DNA from: Arsenophonus sp048493715
GTDB taxonomy: Bacteria > Pseudomonadota > Gammaproteobacteria > Enterobacterales > Enterobacteriaceae
NCBI GenBank assembly: GCA_048493715.1
Contig: JBGDCZ010000023.1
Location: 1 to 42,544 of the forward strand
Direction of reading: 5' to 3'
DNA: 42,544 bases
The notes beneath the pieces are model-generated. The model was given only the letters and a program-made list of their open reading frames with translations. It had not been told where the DNA came from and ran no database searches. Position 1 is the stretch's first letter. Every line of letters starts with the position of its first letter. Positions 1 through 9,078 of the stretch are shown piece after piece. The position numbers and the translations under genes were made by a program.

Positions 1-554
1 CCTATCGTCAATGTCAAAATAACGGAAGCCTTGCAAACGGGATGCGTTCATATAGAAAAGGTAATGAGATATTATTACTGTTAAAGCGGGTAACAATATT
101 CTGCTTGATGGTGAGGGTGATGATGTACTCTAAGATGGCGATGATGTTCTTATCAGCACCGTCGGAAACGTGATTTTAGCGGCCGGTAAAGGCAATAATA
201 TTGTTTTCATCAATCGGCTTAATGGTCATGTTAAAATTATTAACAATGGTGGTAAAGATACTATTATCTTACAGGATAAAAAGATTTCTGATTATCAGGT
301 TATTAATCAATAATGGCAATCACCTTTATCAATCTTTTGATGGTTTAGCCAGCATATTGATTGAAAATTATGATCAACAAAATTTTATCGTAAAACCGGT
401 AATTGGCCATAGTGATACGCTAAATAATGAACAACTTAATGGTTTAATTGATTTTATAGCGGCGTTTGATCATAAAGCAGAAAATGCCAATATTGATTTA
501 GTTACTTACCTACCTACCTTTAATGCTGATTTTAGTGTTGCGTCAACGATATAA
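1..554 (+). pseudogene. Relic of an RTX-type (calcium-binding repeat) secreted protein, C-terminal part
   Basis: One frame from about 89 reads GNNILLDGEGDDVL, then a TAA at 131-133, then DGDDVLIST and GKGNNIVF. These are glycine/aspartate-rich nonapeptides of the kind that bind Ca2+ in RTX toxins and serralysins. The frame stops at 311-313, and the continuation (SFDGLASILIENYD and following) lies in another frame to 554, as in the tails of RTX proteins. The relic therefore has at least one nonsense mutation and one frameshift and is cut by the window edge. Secretion by a type I system would be expected for an intact member. No secretion genes are visible here, and which RTX subfamily it came from cannot be told. 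Confidence 0.6.
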
Positions 555-658
555 ACAGCATTAATAAATCGAAGTTAGATTATTTACTTTTATTATTATC
601 AACTTATGAATTTTTTCTTTACTTATTATTAAGAGCGATGATATTAAAATAACCAGCT

Positions 659-678
659 AAATTGATTTTAATCAATTT
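659..678. promoter_or_regulatory. FNR box upstream of ndh
   Basis: TTGAT-TTTA-ATCAA (662-675) matches the FNR consensus TTGAT-N4-ATCAA exactly, and the arms extend to 8 bp each (659-666 and 671-678). It lies about 48 bp upstream of the likely ndh transcription start. In E. coli, FNR represses ndh when oxygen is absent, from sites at similar positions. Retained anaerobic repression is inferred from motif and position. Confidence 0.7.
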
Positions 679-681
679 AGG

Positions 682-710
682 TATGAGCAAATAATCAACT
701 ATGGTATTCT
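682..710 (+). promoter_or_regulatory. Candidate sigma-70 promoter of ndh
   Basis: TATTCT at 705-710 is a fair -10 element, and TATGAG at 682-687 is a poor -35 with a 17-bp spacer. A start near 717 would centre the FNR box near -48. The weak -35 makes this a position-based guess. Confidence 0.35.
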
Positions 711-806
711 AGGCAAAATAAACTTTTTTTGAAAAAAATTACGATATTTAAAATTACTTATTGAATTTATTTAAATAACAAAAAATTATTTTAGGATAAG
801 GTAGTT

Positions 807-2111
807 ATGATGACGCCAAAAACCAAGATTATCATTGTCGGTGGTGGGGCAGGAGGATTAGAACTTGCAACCAAGTTAGGGCATAAATTAGGGCGCAAGA
901 ATAAAGCTAAAATTATATTAGTTGATTACAATCAAAGCCATTTGTGGAAACCCCTACTACATGAAGTTGCGACAGGCTCTCTAGATGATGGTGTTGATGC
1001 ACTAAGTTATTTGGCTCATGCCCGTAACCACTATTTTCATTTTAAATTAGGCCGATTGACAGATATTGATCGTGAAAATAAAACCATTACATTGGCAGCG
1101 ATACATGATAAAGAAGGCCAATTATTAGTTCCAGAACGACAATTAAATTTTGATATTTTAGTTATGGCGTTAGGTAGTGTTTCCAATGATTTTGGTACAG
1201 TTGGTGTTAAAGAGCATTGTGTTTTTCTGGATAATCCTCAACAAGCACATCGCTTCCATGACGAAATGTTAAATTTATTTCTTAGCTACTCGGTGCGACA
1301 TAAGCCGGATGATAAGATTAATATCGCGATTGTTGGTGGTGGAGCAACCGGAGTAGAGCTTTCAGCTGAACTCTACAATGCCATAGAACAATTAACTAGT
1401 TATGGGTTTGAAGGGTTAGATAAAGACACGCTCAATGTGACGTTGATTGAGGCCGGAGAGCGTATCTTACCGGCATTGCCTGTGCGGATCTCGACAGCTG
1501 CTCATCATGAATTAACTAAATTGGGTGTTCGTGTTTTAACCCAAACACTAGTCACGAGTGCTGATGCTGATGGCCTTAATACCAAAGCGGGAGAAAAAAT
1601 TAACGCCGATCTTATGGTTTGGGCTGCGGGCATTAAAGCGCCTGATTTTATGCAACAGATTGGCGGCTTAGCTACCAATCGAATTAATCAATTAGTTGTC
1701 AAACCAACGTTGCAAACGACATTGGATAATTCTATATTTGCTATTGGCGATTGTGCATCTTGCCCTAAGAAGGAGGGTGGGTTTGTGCCACCACGAGCAC
1801 AAGCCGCTCATCAAATGGCAACTTTATGTTATAAAAATATCCTCGCATTATTCGAACATAAAGAATTGAAAGAGTATGTCTATCAAGATCATGGTTCATT
1901 AGTGTCATTATCTCGTTTTAGTACCGTAGGCAATCTGATGGGAAATTTAATGCGTGGCAATATGATGATTGAAGGCCGGATCGCTCGGATAGTTTATATT
2001 TCACTTTATCGAATGCATCAGATTGCGTTACATGGTTATATTAAAACCGGATTGATGATGTTAGTTGGTAGCATTAATCGTATAATTCGTCCTAGATTAA
2101 AATTACACTAA
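807..2111 (+). CDS. ndh: Type II NADH:ubiquinone oxidoreductase (NDH-2)
   Basis: This single-subunit, non-proton-pumping NADH dehydrogenase passes electrons from NADH to the quinone pool at the inner face of the cytoplasmic membrane. The 434-aa product equals the E. coli length. It has an FAD-binding Rossmann motif at the N-terminus (IIIVGGGAGGLE, residues 8-19), a second NAD(H)-binding one (IAIVGGGATGVELSAE, about residues 173-188) and the AIGDCASC motif that contacts FAD (about residues 312-319). The C-terminal GRIARIVYISLYRMHQIALH is the membrane-associating region. ATG-ATG starts the gene; the first one reproduces the E. coli spacing to the Rossmann motif. An FNR box lies upstream, and mfd converges from the other side. 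Confidence 0.98.
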   Translation: MMTPKTKIIIVGGGAGGLELATKLGHKLGRKNKAKIILVDYNQSHLWKPLLHEVATGSLDDGVDALSYLAHARNHYFHFKLGRLTDIDRENKTITLAAIHDKEGQLLVPERQLNFDILVMALGSVSNDFGTVGVKEHCVFLDNPQQAHRFHDEMLNLFLSYSVRHKPDDKINIAIVGGGATGVELSAELYNAIEQLTSYGFEGLDKDTLNVTLIEAGERILPALPVRISTAAHHELTKLGVRVLTQTLVTSADADGLNTKAGEKINADLMVWAAGIKAPDFMQQIGGLATNRINQLVVKPTLQTTLDNSIFAIGDCASCPKKEGGFVPPRAQAAHQMATLCYKNILALFEHKELKEYVYQDHGSLVSLSRFSTVGNLMGNLMRGNMMIEGRIARIVYISLYRMHQIALHGYIKTGLMMLVGSINRIIRPRLKLH

Positions 2112-2156
2112 TTTATACTTAGCATAATCAACTGTATCTGATTTATTATCAACTAA

Positions 2157-2185
2157 CGCTTCTAATTTATCTTAAATAAGAAGCG
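2157..2185. terminator. Hairpin between the convergent ndh and mfd genes
   Basis: CGCTTCT (2157-2163) pairs with AGAAGCG (2179-2185). After one A-A mismatch, a further 5 bp pair around a 3-nt loop. No long T-run follows on either strand, so a two-way terminator is suggested mainly by its place between two converging genes. Confidence 0.4.
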
Positions 2186-2195
2186 ATAAGTGGGT

Positions 2196-5100
2196 TTAAA
2201 TTTGATGTGACTGAAAATCAGCCATTAATTGGCTAATAAAAGATAGTCTATCCGCATAATTTACAAGTGGTTTAACAAATTTTAATTTGTTAGGACCATC
2301 AAGTCGATAAACATCTGGCGAGTTTTGTAGTAGCGCAATCAGAAAAGTTGCATTTACTTTATTTTGCTGACTAAATTCAATAAATCCACCTTTTGAATGG
2401 GCTTCTATCCGTTTAATACCCAATGCCTGGGCATGTATGCGGATAGCGGTAGTTTGCAGTAATTGTTTGCCTGTATCGGGCAATTTTCCGCAACGATCGA
2501 TAAGTTCAATTTTTAGCTCATCTAGCTCATTTTCTTGTTTGGCGCTGGCTATCCTTTTATAAAACGATAATCGGAGATTGACATCTGGAATATAATCCTC
2601 TGGCAGTAATGCTGGCATTCTTAACTCAATTTCAGTTTGCTGGTGGGTTAGCTCTTCTAAGGAGGGTTCTTTTCCTTGTTTTAAAGCCTCGACGGCATTT
2701 TCTAGCAGTTCCATATAAAGAGTAAATCCGATGGTGGTCATTTGACCACTCTGTTCTTCACCAAGCAATTCTCCTGCCCCACGAATTTCCAAGTCATGGG
2801 TGGCCAATGCAAAGCCGGCACCAAGATCTTCTAGCGCTGCAATCGCTTCAAGGCGTTTTTGTGCGTCAACAGTCATGGCTTTAGGCTGAGGTGTTAAAAG
2901 GTAAGCATAAGCTTGATGATAAGAACGCCCCACTCTGCCACGCAATTGATGTAATTGCGCTAAACCAAAATGATCAGCGTGTTCAATAATGATGGTATTA
3001 GCATTAGGAATATCAATCCCGGTCTCAATAATGGTGGTGCAAATTAATACATTGAAACGTTGACGATGGAAATCAGTCATTACACGCTCCAGATCTCTTT
3101 CACGCATTTGTCCATGGCCGATAACAAAGCGGGCTTCAGGTACCAGAGAGGCTAAACGCTCTTTCGCTTTGTCAATATATTTTACATCATTAAACAGATA
3201 GTAGACTTGCCCACCACGTAATATTTCACGCAAAATGGCCTCCCGCACAATTAATTCATTATATTGACGAACAAACGTTTTAACGGATAATCGCCGGGAG
3301 GGAGGAGTGGCGATAATAGACAGATCACGCATGCCACTCATTGCCATATTAAGTGTTCGAGGAATAGGTGTTGCTGTTAATGTTAGAATATCAACATTAG
3401 CACGTATTGATTTGATTAACTCTTTATGGCGAACACCGAAACGATGTTCTTCATCAACGATTAATAATCCTAGTGCTTTCCAGCGGATATCATTTTGCAG
3501 TAACTTATGGGTACCGATCAAGATATCCACTTTTCCGTCAGCAGTTGCGTTGATAATTTGTTGTTGCTCCTTGCCACTACGAAAGCGTGACAGCATTTCA
3601 ATTCGTACTGGCCAATTAGCAAAACGGTCACGAAAATTATCAAAGTGTTGTTGGGCAAGCAGGGTAGTTGGTACTAATACTGCGACTTGTTGATTATTGG
3701 TGATTGCCAAAAAGGCTGCTCGCATGGCAACTTCGGTTTTACCAAATCCGACATCACCACAGACTAAACGATCCATGGCAATCGGTCGGCACATATCACT
3801 TAACACGGCATTAATCGCTTGTTCTTGATCAACAGTTGTTTCGAAGGGAAAGCCTTGACAAAAAAGTTGATATTGCATTTTATCATGTTTGAAAGCAAAG
3901 CCAGGCTTTATAATACGCTGTGCGTGAATATCTAACAGCTCTGCTGCAACATCACGAACTTTTTCGGCGGCTTTTTGTTTCGCTTTAGTCCAAGCATCAC
4001 CACCTAATTTATGTAAAGGGGCGCTTTCATCGCTAGCACTACTATAACAACTAATTAAATTTAGTGATGAGACAGGAACATAAAGTTTATCATTACCAGC
4101 ATAAGTCAGTATTAAGTACTCGGCTTGAATACCGCCTGCTTCTAAAGTGGTTAAGCCCTGATAGCGCCCCACACCATGTTCAAGGTGCACAACTGGCTGT
4201 CCAGGTCGTAATTCTGTCAGATTGCGGATCAATAGGTCGGTGTTAATGGGTTTACGTTGATCAGTATTACGTTGAATAACCCGTTCACCCAGCATGTCGC
4301 TTTCACAGATAAGAGCTATTTGTTGATCCGGATTAGTAAAACCCTGTTCAGCGGCACCAACAGTGATATAAAAACCTGGCTCATGAGCTTGATGCAGGGT
4401 TTTAATATTAATGGGGTTAATTTTTATCTGTGCCAGCAGCTCTTGCATTGCTTCACGTCGCCCAGCACTTTCTGCAGAAAAAACAATCCGACCAGTAAAG
4501 TTTTTGATGAAACGAGCTAATTTATCAAGCGGAGCTTTATTTTGCTGACTAATATTTAAATCAGGTAAAACTAAATAGGGTAAGTTAGTGTTGCCGGCTT
4601 TTTGGGCGATTGGTTCAACTGAAATTTTGATACGCGGCCATTTCTTGAGGGCTTGATTAAGCTGTTCGCTGTTTAGCCAAAGGGTTTCCGGTAGAGGTAG
4701 TGGCCGCATGGGATCTACGCGTCGGCTCTCATAGCGCTGATAAGTATCAGCCCAAAATTTATCGGCAGCCACTTGTAAATTTTGCGTGATCAGCAAAGTA
4801 TTTGCGGGCAAGTAGTCAAATATTGAAGATAATGGCTGATTGAAAAAAAGCGGTTGCCAATATTCAATTCCGGCTGGTAGTATTTTTTTACTGATTTGTT
4901 GATAAATATGCTCCGGGTCACGCTGCACTTCGAAATGTTGTCGCCATTGACTACGAAATAACTCAATGGCTTCATCATCTATTGGAAATTCATGTGCAGG
5001 AAGTAAATTTATTTGTTCAACTTCATTGACAGTAAGTTGACTATCAACATCAAAAGTTCTTAGGCTATTGATTTCATCATCGAAAAAGTCAATACGATAA

Positions 5101-5636
5101 GGATAGTTACTGCCCATTGGGAATAGATCAAGTAAAGCTCCACGCGTAGCATATTCACCGTGCTCAAGTACTTGTTCAACATGTCGGTAACCGGCTTTAT
5201 CAAGATTTTTACGCAATTTTTCCCGTGAAAGTTTTTCTCCCTTATGCATAACAAGTGCATTACTGGTTAAGAAATCAATAGGACAAACTTTTTGCATTAA
5301 TGTATTAATAGGCAGAATTAATAAGCCTTTTGTCAAGTTTGGTAGCTGATAAAGATTGGCTAACCGCTCTGAAATAATTTCCTGGTGTGGTGAAAAACTA
5401 TCGTAAGGTAGTGTTTCCCAATCGGAAAGCATTGTCACTGAATTTTGCGAAAATTGTTGTATTTCATCACGTAGTTTTAAGGCATTATGCGTATCTTGAG
5501 TGATCAACACAACAAGACCTGGATGGCGAGCAACAATATCAGCACACTCAACAGCGGCTGCCGCGCCAATTAGACACCCCAAATGACGGGTATCTCCTTG
5601 CTGTTTGGGAAGTTGGTAATAATATTCTGCAGGCAT
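2196..5636 (-). CDS. mfd: Transcription-repair coupling factor
   Basis: Mfd is a cytoplasmic ATP-dependent DNA translocase that removes RNA polymerase stalled at lesions and recruits UvrA. At 1146 aa it is nearly the E. coli length (1148). In order it has an N-terminal UvrB-like module (WETLPYDSFSPH, about residues 72-83), an RNA polymerase-interacting domain opening with GQPVVHLEHGVGRYQG, the translocase with Walker A GDVGFGKT (near residue 630) and DEEH box (near 730), the second RecA-like domain with QLRGRVGRS, and the C-terminal autoinhibitory domain. The reading frame is intact. With uvrC at 38.3 kb this indicates retained nucleotide excision repair. It is divergent from lolC. Confidence 0.98.
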   Translation of the reverse strand: MPAEYYYQLPKQQGDTRHLGCLIGAAAAVECADIVARHPGLVVLITQDTHNALKLRDEIQQFSQNSVTMLSDWETLPYDSFSPHQEIISERLANLYQLPNLTKGLLILPINTLMQKVCPIDFLTSNALVMHKGEKLSREKLRKNLDKAGYRHVEQVLEHGEYATRGALLDLFPMGSNYPYRIDFFDDEINSLRTFDVDSQLTVNEVEQINLLPAHEFPIDDEAIELFRSQWRQHFEVQRDPEHIYQQISKKILPAGIEYWQPLFFNQPLSSIFDYLPANTLLITQNLQVAADKFWADTYQRYESRRVDPMRPLPLPETLWLNSEQLNQALKKWPRIKISVEPIAQKAGNTNLPYLVLPDLNISQQNKAPLDKLARFIKNFTGRIVFSAESAGRREAMQELLAQIKINPINIKTLHQAHEPGFYITVGAAEQGFTNPDQQIALICESDMLGERVIQRNTDQRKPINTDLLIRNLTELRPGQPVVHLEHGVGRYQGLTTLEAGGIQAEYLILTYAGNDKLYVPVSSLNLISCYSSASDESAPLHKLGGDAWTKAKQKAAEKVRDVAAELLDIHAQRIIKPGFAFKHDKMQYQLFCQGFPFETTVDQEQAINAVLSDMCRPIAMDRLVCGDVGFGKTEVAMRAAFLAITNNQQVAVLVPTTLLAQQHFDNFRDRFANWPVRIEMLSRFRSGKEQQQIINATADGKVDILIGTHKLLQNDIRWKALGLLIVDEEHRFGVRHKELIKSIRANVDILTLTATPIPRTLNMAMSGMRDLSIIATPPSRRLSVKTFVRQYNELIVREAILREILRGGQVYYLFNDVKYIDKAKERLASLVPEARFVIGHGQMRERDLERVMTDFHRQRFNVLICTTIIETGIDIPNANTIIIEHADHFGLAQLHQLRGRVGRSYHQAYAYLLTPQPKAMTVDAQKRLEAIAALEDLGAGFALATHDLEIRGAGELLGEEQSGQMTTIGFTLYMELLENAVEALKQGKEPSLEELTHQQTEIELRMPALLPEDYIPDVNLRLSFYKRIASAKQENELDELKIELIDRCGKLPDTGKQLLQTTAIRIHAQALGIKRIEAHSKGGFIEFSQQNKVNATFLIALLQNSPDVYRLDGPNKLKFVKPLVNYADRLSFISQLMADFQSHQI

Positions 5637-5676
5637 AAGGATTAATTAATTCTCATTGATAGAAATTGTAATACTT

Positions 5677-5710
5677 GTTTTGTTGACACTAAAACAAAAC
5701 AAAACAAAAA
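5677..5710. repeat. AAAAC pentamer run with facing inverted copy, mfd-lolC intergenic region
   Basis: Three AAAAC units plus AAAAA occupy 5691-5710, and GTTTTGTT at 5677-5684 is complementary to the run. A perfect -35-like TTGACA (5683-5688) lies between the arms. The run thus sits where the spacer of a lolC-directed promoter would be; the nearest -10-like sequence, TAGTCT at 5711, is 22 bp away. Confidence 0.5.
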
Positions 5711-5837
5711 TAGTCTAACCTGCTAAGTTAGATATAAAAAATCGCTAAACTTTGGCTTAGGGTGGTTCCATTCAGTGACACTACCCTTTATTATCGCCAA
5801 ACACTTTGCTTTGGCAATAGGAGGTACATCGGATTTC

Positions 5838-7040
5838 ATGTTTCAGTCTGTTATCTTCTTTATTGGTCTACGTTATATGCGTGGACGAACGGGTGACCGA
5901 TTTGGTCGGTTCGTATCAAGTTTATCTACAATTGGCATCACATTAGGTGTTATGGCATTAATTACCGTTACTTCTGTAATGAATGGTTTTGAATATTCAT
6001 TGCAACAGAGTATCTTGGCTTATATGCCACAGGCTATTTTAACGACACCTAAAGGTAATCTCAATCCCAGCCAATATCCTGCAAAAAATTTAGCCTATCT
6101 GCAAGGAATAGAGGGTATTAGCCCAATTGTGGAGAGTGAGGTCATTTTGCAAAGCCGACAAAATGTTGGTGTTGCTGTCATGATTGGTATTAATGACGCT
6201 TCAAGCGAGCCTTTGTTAAGCCATCTGCAAGACGTTGACCCTACAGTGCTAACTGCCGGTAGTTACCATGTTATTCTAGGCATAAAATTGGCTGAACAAC
6301 TGGGAGTAAAACGAGGCGATCAATTGCGATTAATTGTCCCTGGTGTCAGTCAACTTACCCCAATGGTCAGAATACCAAGTCAACGTTTATTTACGGTAGC
6401 CGGCGTTTTTGTCACCCAAGGTGAAGCCGATAATAGCGAATTATTGGTTAATCAGCAGGATGCGGCACGGTTGTTGCGATATCCGATCGGCAATATTACT
6501 GGCTGGCGCCTTTACCTTAACGCCCCTTTAACCGTTGATAGTTTAAGTCAACAAGCGTTACCGGCAGGTATGCTATGGAAGGATTGGCGAGAACGAAAAG
6601 GTGAGTTTTTCCAGGCGGTTAAAATGGAAAAAAATATGATGGGTTTATTATTGAGTCTCATTATTGCGGTGGCGGCTTTTAATATCATCACTTCACTTTC
6701 ATTATTAGTGATGGAAAAACAGTCTGAAGTCGCAATTTTGCAGACCTTGGGTGTCAAACGTGGCCAAATTATGGCTATTTTTATGCTTCAGGGAGTAGGG
6801 GCGGGAATTATTGGTACAATAATTGGAACCTTATTAGGTCTATTTACTGCTAGCCAGCTTAATATAATAATGCCTATGTTAGGTTTATTGGTTAAACGAA
6901 TAGAGTTACCTATTGCGATTGATCCTGCCGGCATTGTGTTAATAGATTTATCTTCAGTTTTTATTTCATTATTGGCCACCCTTTATCCTGCCTGGCGTGC
7001 AGCCACCGTGCAACCTGCAGAGGCTTTACGTTATGAATAA
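5838..7040 (+). CDS. lolC: Lipoprotein-releasing ABC transporter permease LolC
   Basis: LolC is an inner-membrane subunit of the LolCDE complex, which extracts outer-membrane lipoproteins and hands them to LolA. The 400-aa product begins MFQSVIFFIGLRYMRGR, matching the family start, so this ATG is preferred over the in-frame one at 5775, which would add 21 residues. AGGAGG lies 13 nt upstream. There is one N-terminal membrane segment (around SLSTIGITLGVMALI), a large periplasmic domain, then three C-terminal segments ending in YPAWRAATVQPAEALRYE, typical of MacB/FtsX-type permeases. Its stop overlaps the lolD start by 8 nt. It heads the lolCDE operon; ycfT, which precedes lolC in E. coli, is absent. 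Confidence 0.97.
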   Translation: MFQSVIFFIGLRYMRGRTGDRFGRFVSSLSTIGITLGVMALITVTSVMNGFEYSLQQSILAYMPQAILTTPKGNLNPSQYPAKNLAYLQGIEGISPIVESEVILQSRQNVGVAVMIGINDASSEPLLSHLQDVDPTVLTAGSYHVILGIKLAEQLGVKRGDQLRLIVPGVSQLTPMVRIPSQRLFTVAGVFVTQGEADNSELLVNQQDAARLLRYPIGNITGWRLYLNAPLTVDSLSQQALPAGMLWKDWRERKGEFFQAVKMEKNMMGLLLSLIIAVAAFNIITSLSLLVMEKQSEVAILQTLGVKRGQIMAIFMLQGVGAGIIGTIIGTLLGLFTASQLNIIMPMLGLLVKRIELPIAIDPAGIVLIDLSSVFISLLATLYPAWRAATVQPAEALRYE

Positions 7041-7734
7041 ATCTCCTCTACTAGTTTGCCAAAACCTCTGTAAATGCTATCAGGATGGCAAAATTTCGAC
7101 TAACGTACTTAAAAACATTTCCTTTTCTATCAATAAAAGTGAAATGATGGCAATTCTAGGTAGCTCAGGTTCTGGCAAAAGTACCTTGCTGCACTTATTG
7201 GGAGGGTTAGATACACCGACCAGCGGTGATGTTATTTTTAATAATAACAAAATGAGCTCACTTTCTGCCAGTGCTAGAGCAGAACTACGCAATCAAGAGT
7301 TGGGTTTTATTTATCAATTTCATCATCTATTACCGGATTTTACTGCTTTGGAAAATGTGATGATGCCATTATTAATTGGCCGAATGGCACGCGTGAAGGC
7401 GCAGCAGAAAGCCGATGAGATGTTAGCAGCAGTAGGATTATCGCATCGAGTTAATCATCGCTCTGCTGAATTATCGGGTGGTGAGCGTCAGCGGGTTGCG
7501 ATTGCCCGGGCAATAGTTAATGAACCCGCTTTAGTATTGGCAGATGAACCGACAGGTAATTTAGACTTACACAATGTAGATATCATTTTTGATTTATTAT
7601 TGGAACTTAATCAACAAAAGGGGACAGCATTTTTACTTGTGACCCATGATTTGCGACTTGCCGGCCGTTTAACGCGTCAATTGGAAATGCGGGATGGTTA
7701 TTTACAAGATGATCCAAGCTTAATGGGAGTGTAA
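7033..7734 (+). CDS. lolD: Lipoprotein-releasing ABC transporter ATP-binding protein LolD
   Basis: LolD is the cytoplasmic ATPase that powers LolCDE. The 233-aa product starts MNKSPLLVCQNLCKCYQDG, equivalent to the E. coli start; an in-frame ATG at 6997 would lie inside lolC and is not favoured. Visible motifs are Walker A GSSGSGKST, the Q-loop in GFIYQFHHLLPDFTALENV (a LolD hallmark), signature LSGGERQRVAIARA, Walker B ALVLADEPTGNLD and the switch histidine in VTHD. It overlaps lolC by 8 nt and is followed after 5 nt by lolE, so the three are probably translationally coupled. Confidence 0.98.
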   Translation: MNKSPLLVCQNLCKCYQDGKISTNVLKNISFSINKSEMMAILGSSGSGKSTLLHLLGGLDTPTSGDVIFNNNKMSSLSASARAELRNQELGFIYQFHHLLPDFTALENVMMPLLIGRMARVKAQQKADEMLAAVGLSHRVNHRSAELSGGERQRVAIARAIVNEPALVLADEPTGNLDLHNVDIIFDLLLELNQQKGTAFLLVTHDLRLAGRLTRQLEMRDGYLQDDPSLMGV

Positions 7735-7739
7735 TAGTA

Positions 7740-8987
7740 ATGGCGGAATTACCCCGTGCTTTAAAAATTGCACTTCGCTTCAGTCGAGGTAAAAAAAGGG
7801 CAGGCTTGGTTTCATTGATATCTATTATCTCTACACTCGGTATTGTACTCGGTGTTGCAGTGTTAATTATCGGTTTAAGTGCGATTAATGGTTTTGAACG
7901 TGAATTAAAAAATCGCATACTTTCTGTTGTCCCTCATGGGCAAATTGCGGTGGTCAAACAGCCTTATTTAAATTGGCAAGCTGATTTAGCTAAGGTGCGA
8001 CAAACTCCAGGGGTGGTTGGTGTATCTCCCTATATAAATTTTACTGGCTTACTTGAAAAAGGTACTGCGTTAAAAGCGATCCAAGTAGCCGGTGTCGATT
8101 TATCATCCGAGCGATCAGTAAGTTCATTACCTGATTTTATATTGCATAATGCATGGCAAAAATTAAAACCAGGTAATAACGAAATTATTTTAGGCCAAGG
8201 AGTTGCGCAAGCATTAAAGGTTTCGCCGGGTGATCACATCACCATCATGATCCCCAATCACGATGATAAATTGCGAATCCAGCAACCTAATCGAATTAGT
8301 GTTACGGTTATTGGCGTATTCAGACTAAATGGTATGTTAGATCATCAATTGGCAATTGTGCCTTTGCAAGATGCACAGCAGTATTTAGCGTATGGTGATG
8401 GTATTACTGGTTTTCAAATCAGTGTGAGCGATGTTTTTGCCGCCAATAAAGTGGTTTATGATGCCGGCATCAATAGTGGCCATTATGTGACCATTAAAAG
8501 TTGGATAGCAGATTATGGCTATATGTATAGTGATATTCAAATGGTGCGCGGCATAATGTATCTCGCCATGATATTGGTAATTGGTGTTGCCTGTTTTAAT
8601 ATTGTTTCCACTTTGGTAATGGCGGTGAAGGATAAAAGCACAGATATTGCGGTATTAAGAACCCTAGGTGCTAAAAATAGTTTTATTCGTGCTATATTTT
8701 TATGGTATGGATTAATAACGGGAATGGTCGGTTGTATTATTGGTATGCTGATCGGAATTTTTATATCACTAAATTTAACGACTATTATTAAATATATAGA
8801 ATATATTGTTGGTCATCCTATTTTGTCGGGTGATGTTTATTTTATCGATTTTCTACCATCTGAGCTCCATATTAACGACGTATTTTATGTCATGTTAACA
8901 ACATTAATTTTAAGCTTACTGGCTAGTTGGTATCCAGCTAAACGGGCGACTAAAATAGATCCGGCACGAATTTTAAGTGGGCAATAA
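7740..8987 (+). CDS. lolE: Lipoprotein-releasing ABC transporter permease LolE
   Basis: LolE is the second permease of LolCDE and is paralogous to LolC. The 415-aa product (414 in E. coli) has the same plan: an N-terminal membrane segment (VSLISIISTLGIVLGVAVLI), a periplasmic domain, three C-terminal segments and the ending YPAKRATKIDPARILSGQ. The frame is intact and starts 5 nt after the lolD stop. In E. coli nagK follows; here cobB comes next after 91 bp, so nagK has been lost with no visible remains. Confidence 0.97.
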   Translation: MAELPRALKIALRFSRGKKRAGLVSLISIISTLGIVLGVAVLIIGLSAINGFERELKNRILSVVPHGQIAVVKQPYLNWQADLAKVRQTPGVVGVSPYINFTGLLEKGTALKAIQVAGVDLSSERSVSSLPDFILHNAWQKLKPGNNEIILGQGVAQALKVSPGDHITIMIPNHDDKLRIQQPNRISVTVIGVFRLNGMLDHQLAIVPLQDAQQYLAYGDGITGFQISVSDVFAANKVVYDAGINSGHYVTIKSWIADYGYMYSDIQMVRGIMYLAMILVIGVACFNIVSTLVMAVKDKSTDIAVLRTLGAKNSFIRAIFLWYGLITGMVGCIIGMLIGIFISLNLTTIIKYIEYIVGHPILSGDVYFIDFLPSELHINDVFYVMLTTLILSLLASWYPAKRATKIDPARILSGQ

Positions 8988-9078
8988 CAGCGGTAGTTTT
9001 TGTCTTCTTTATCTAAAAGAGACTATGATTTAATTGATGGTAAAGTGTTGCTTGACATAAAAAAGGTACCATTTAACG

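Noticed and set aside
3307..4520. Plus-strand open frames of 60-128 codons inside mfd
   Set aside because: They are antisense shadows of a conserved coding region with no ribosome sites or homology.
6548..7292. Minus-strand open frames opposite lolC and lolD
   Set aside because: Antisense shadows; the composition follows the codon pattern of the genes on the other strand.
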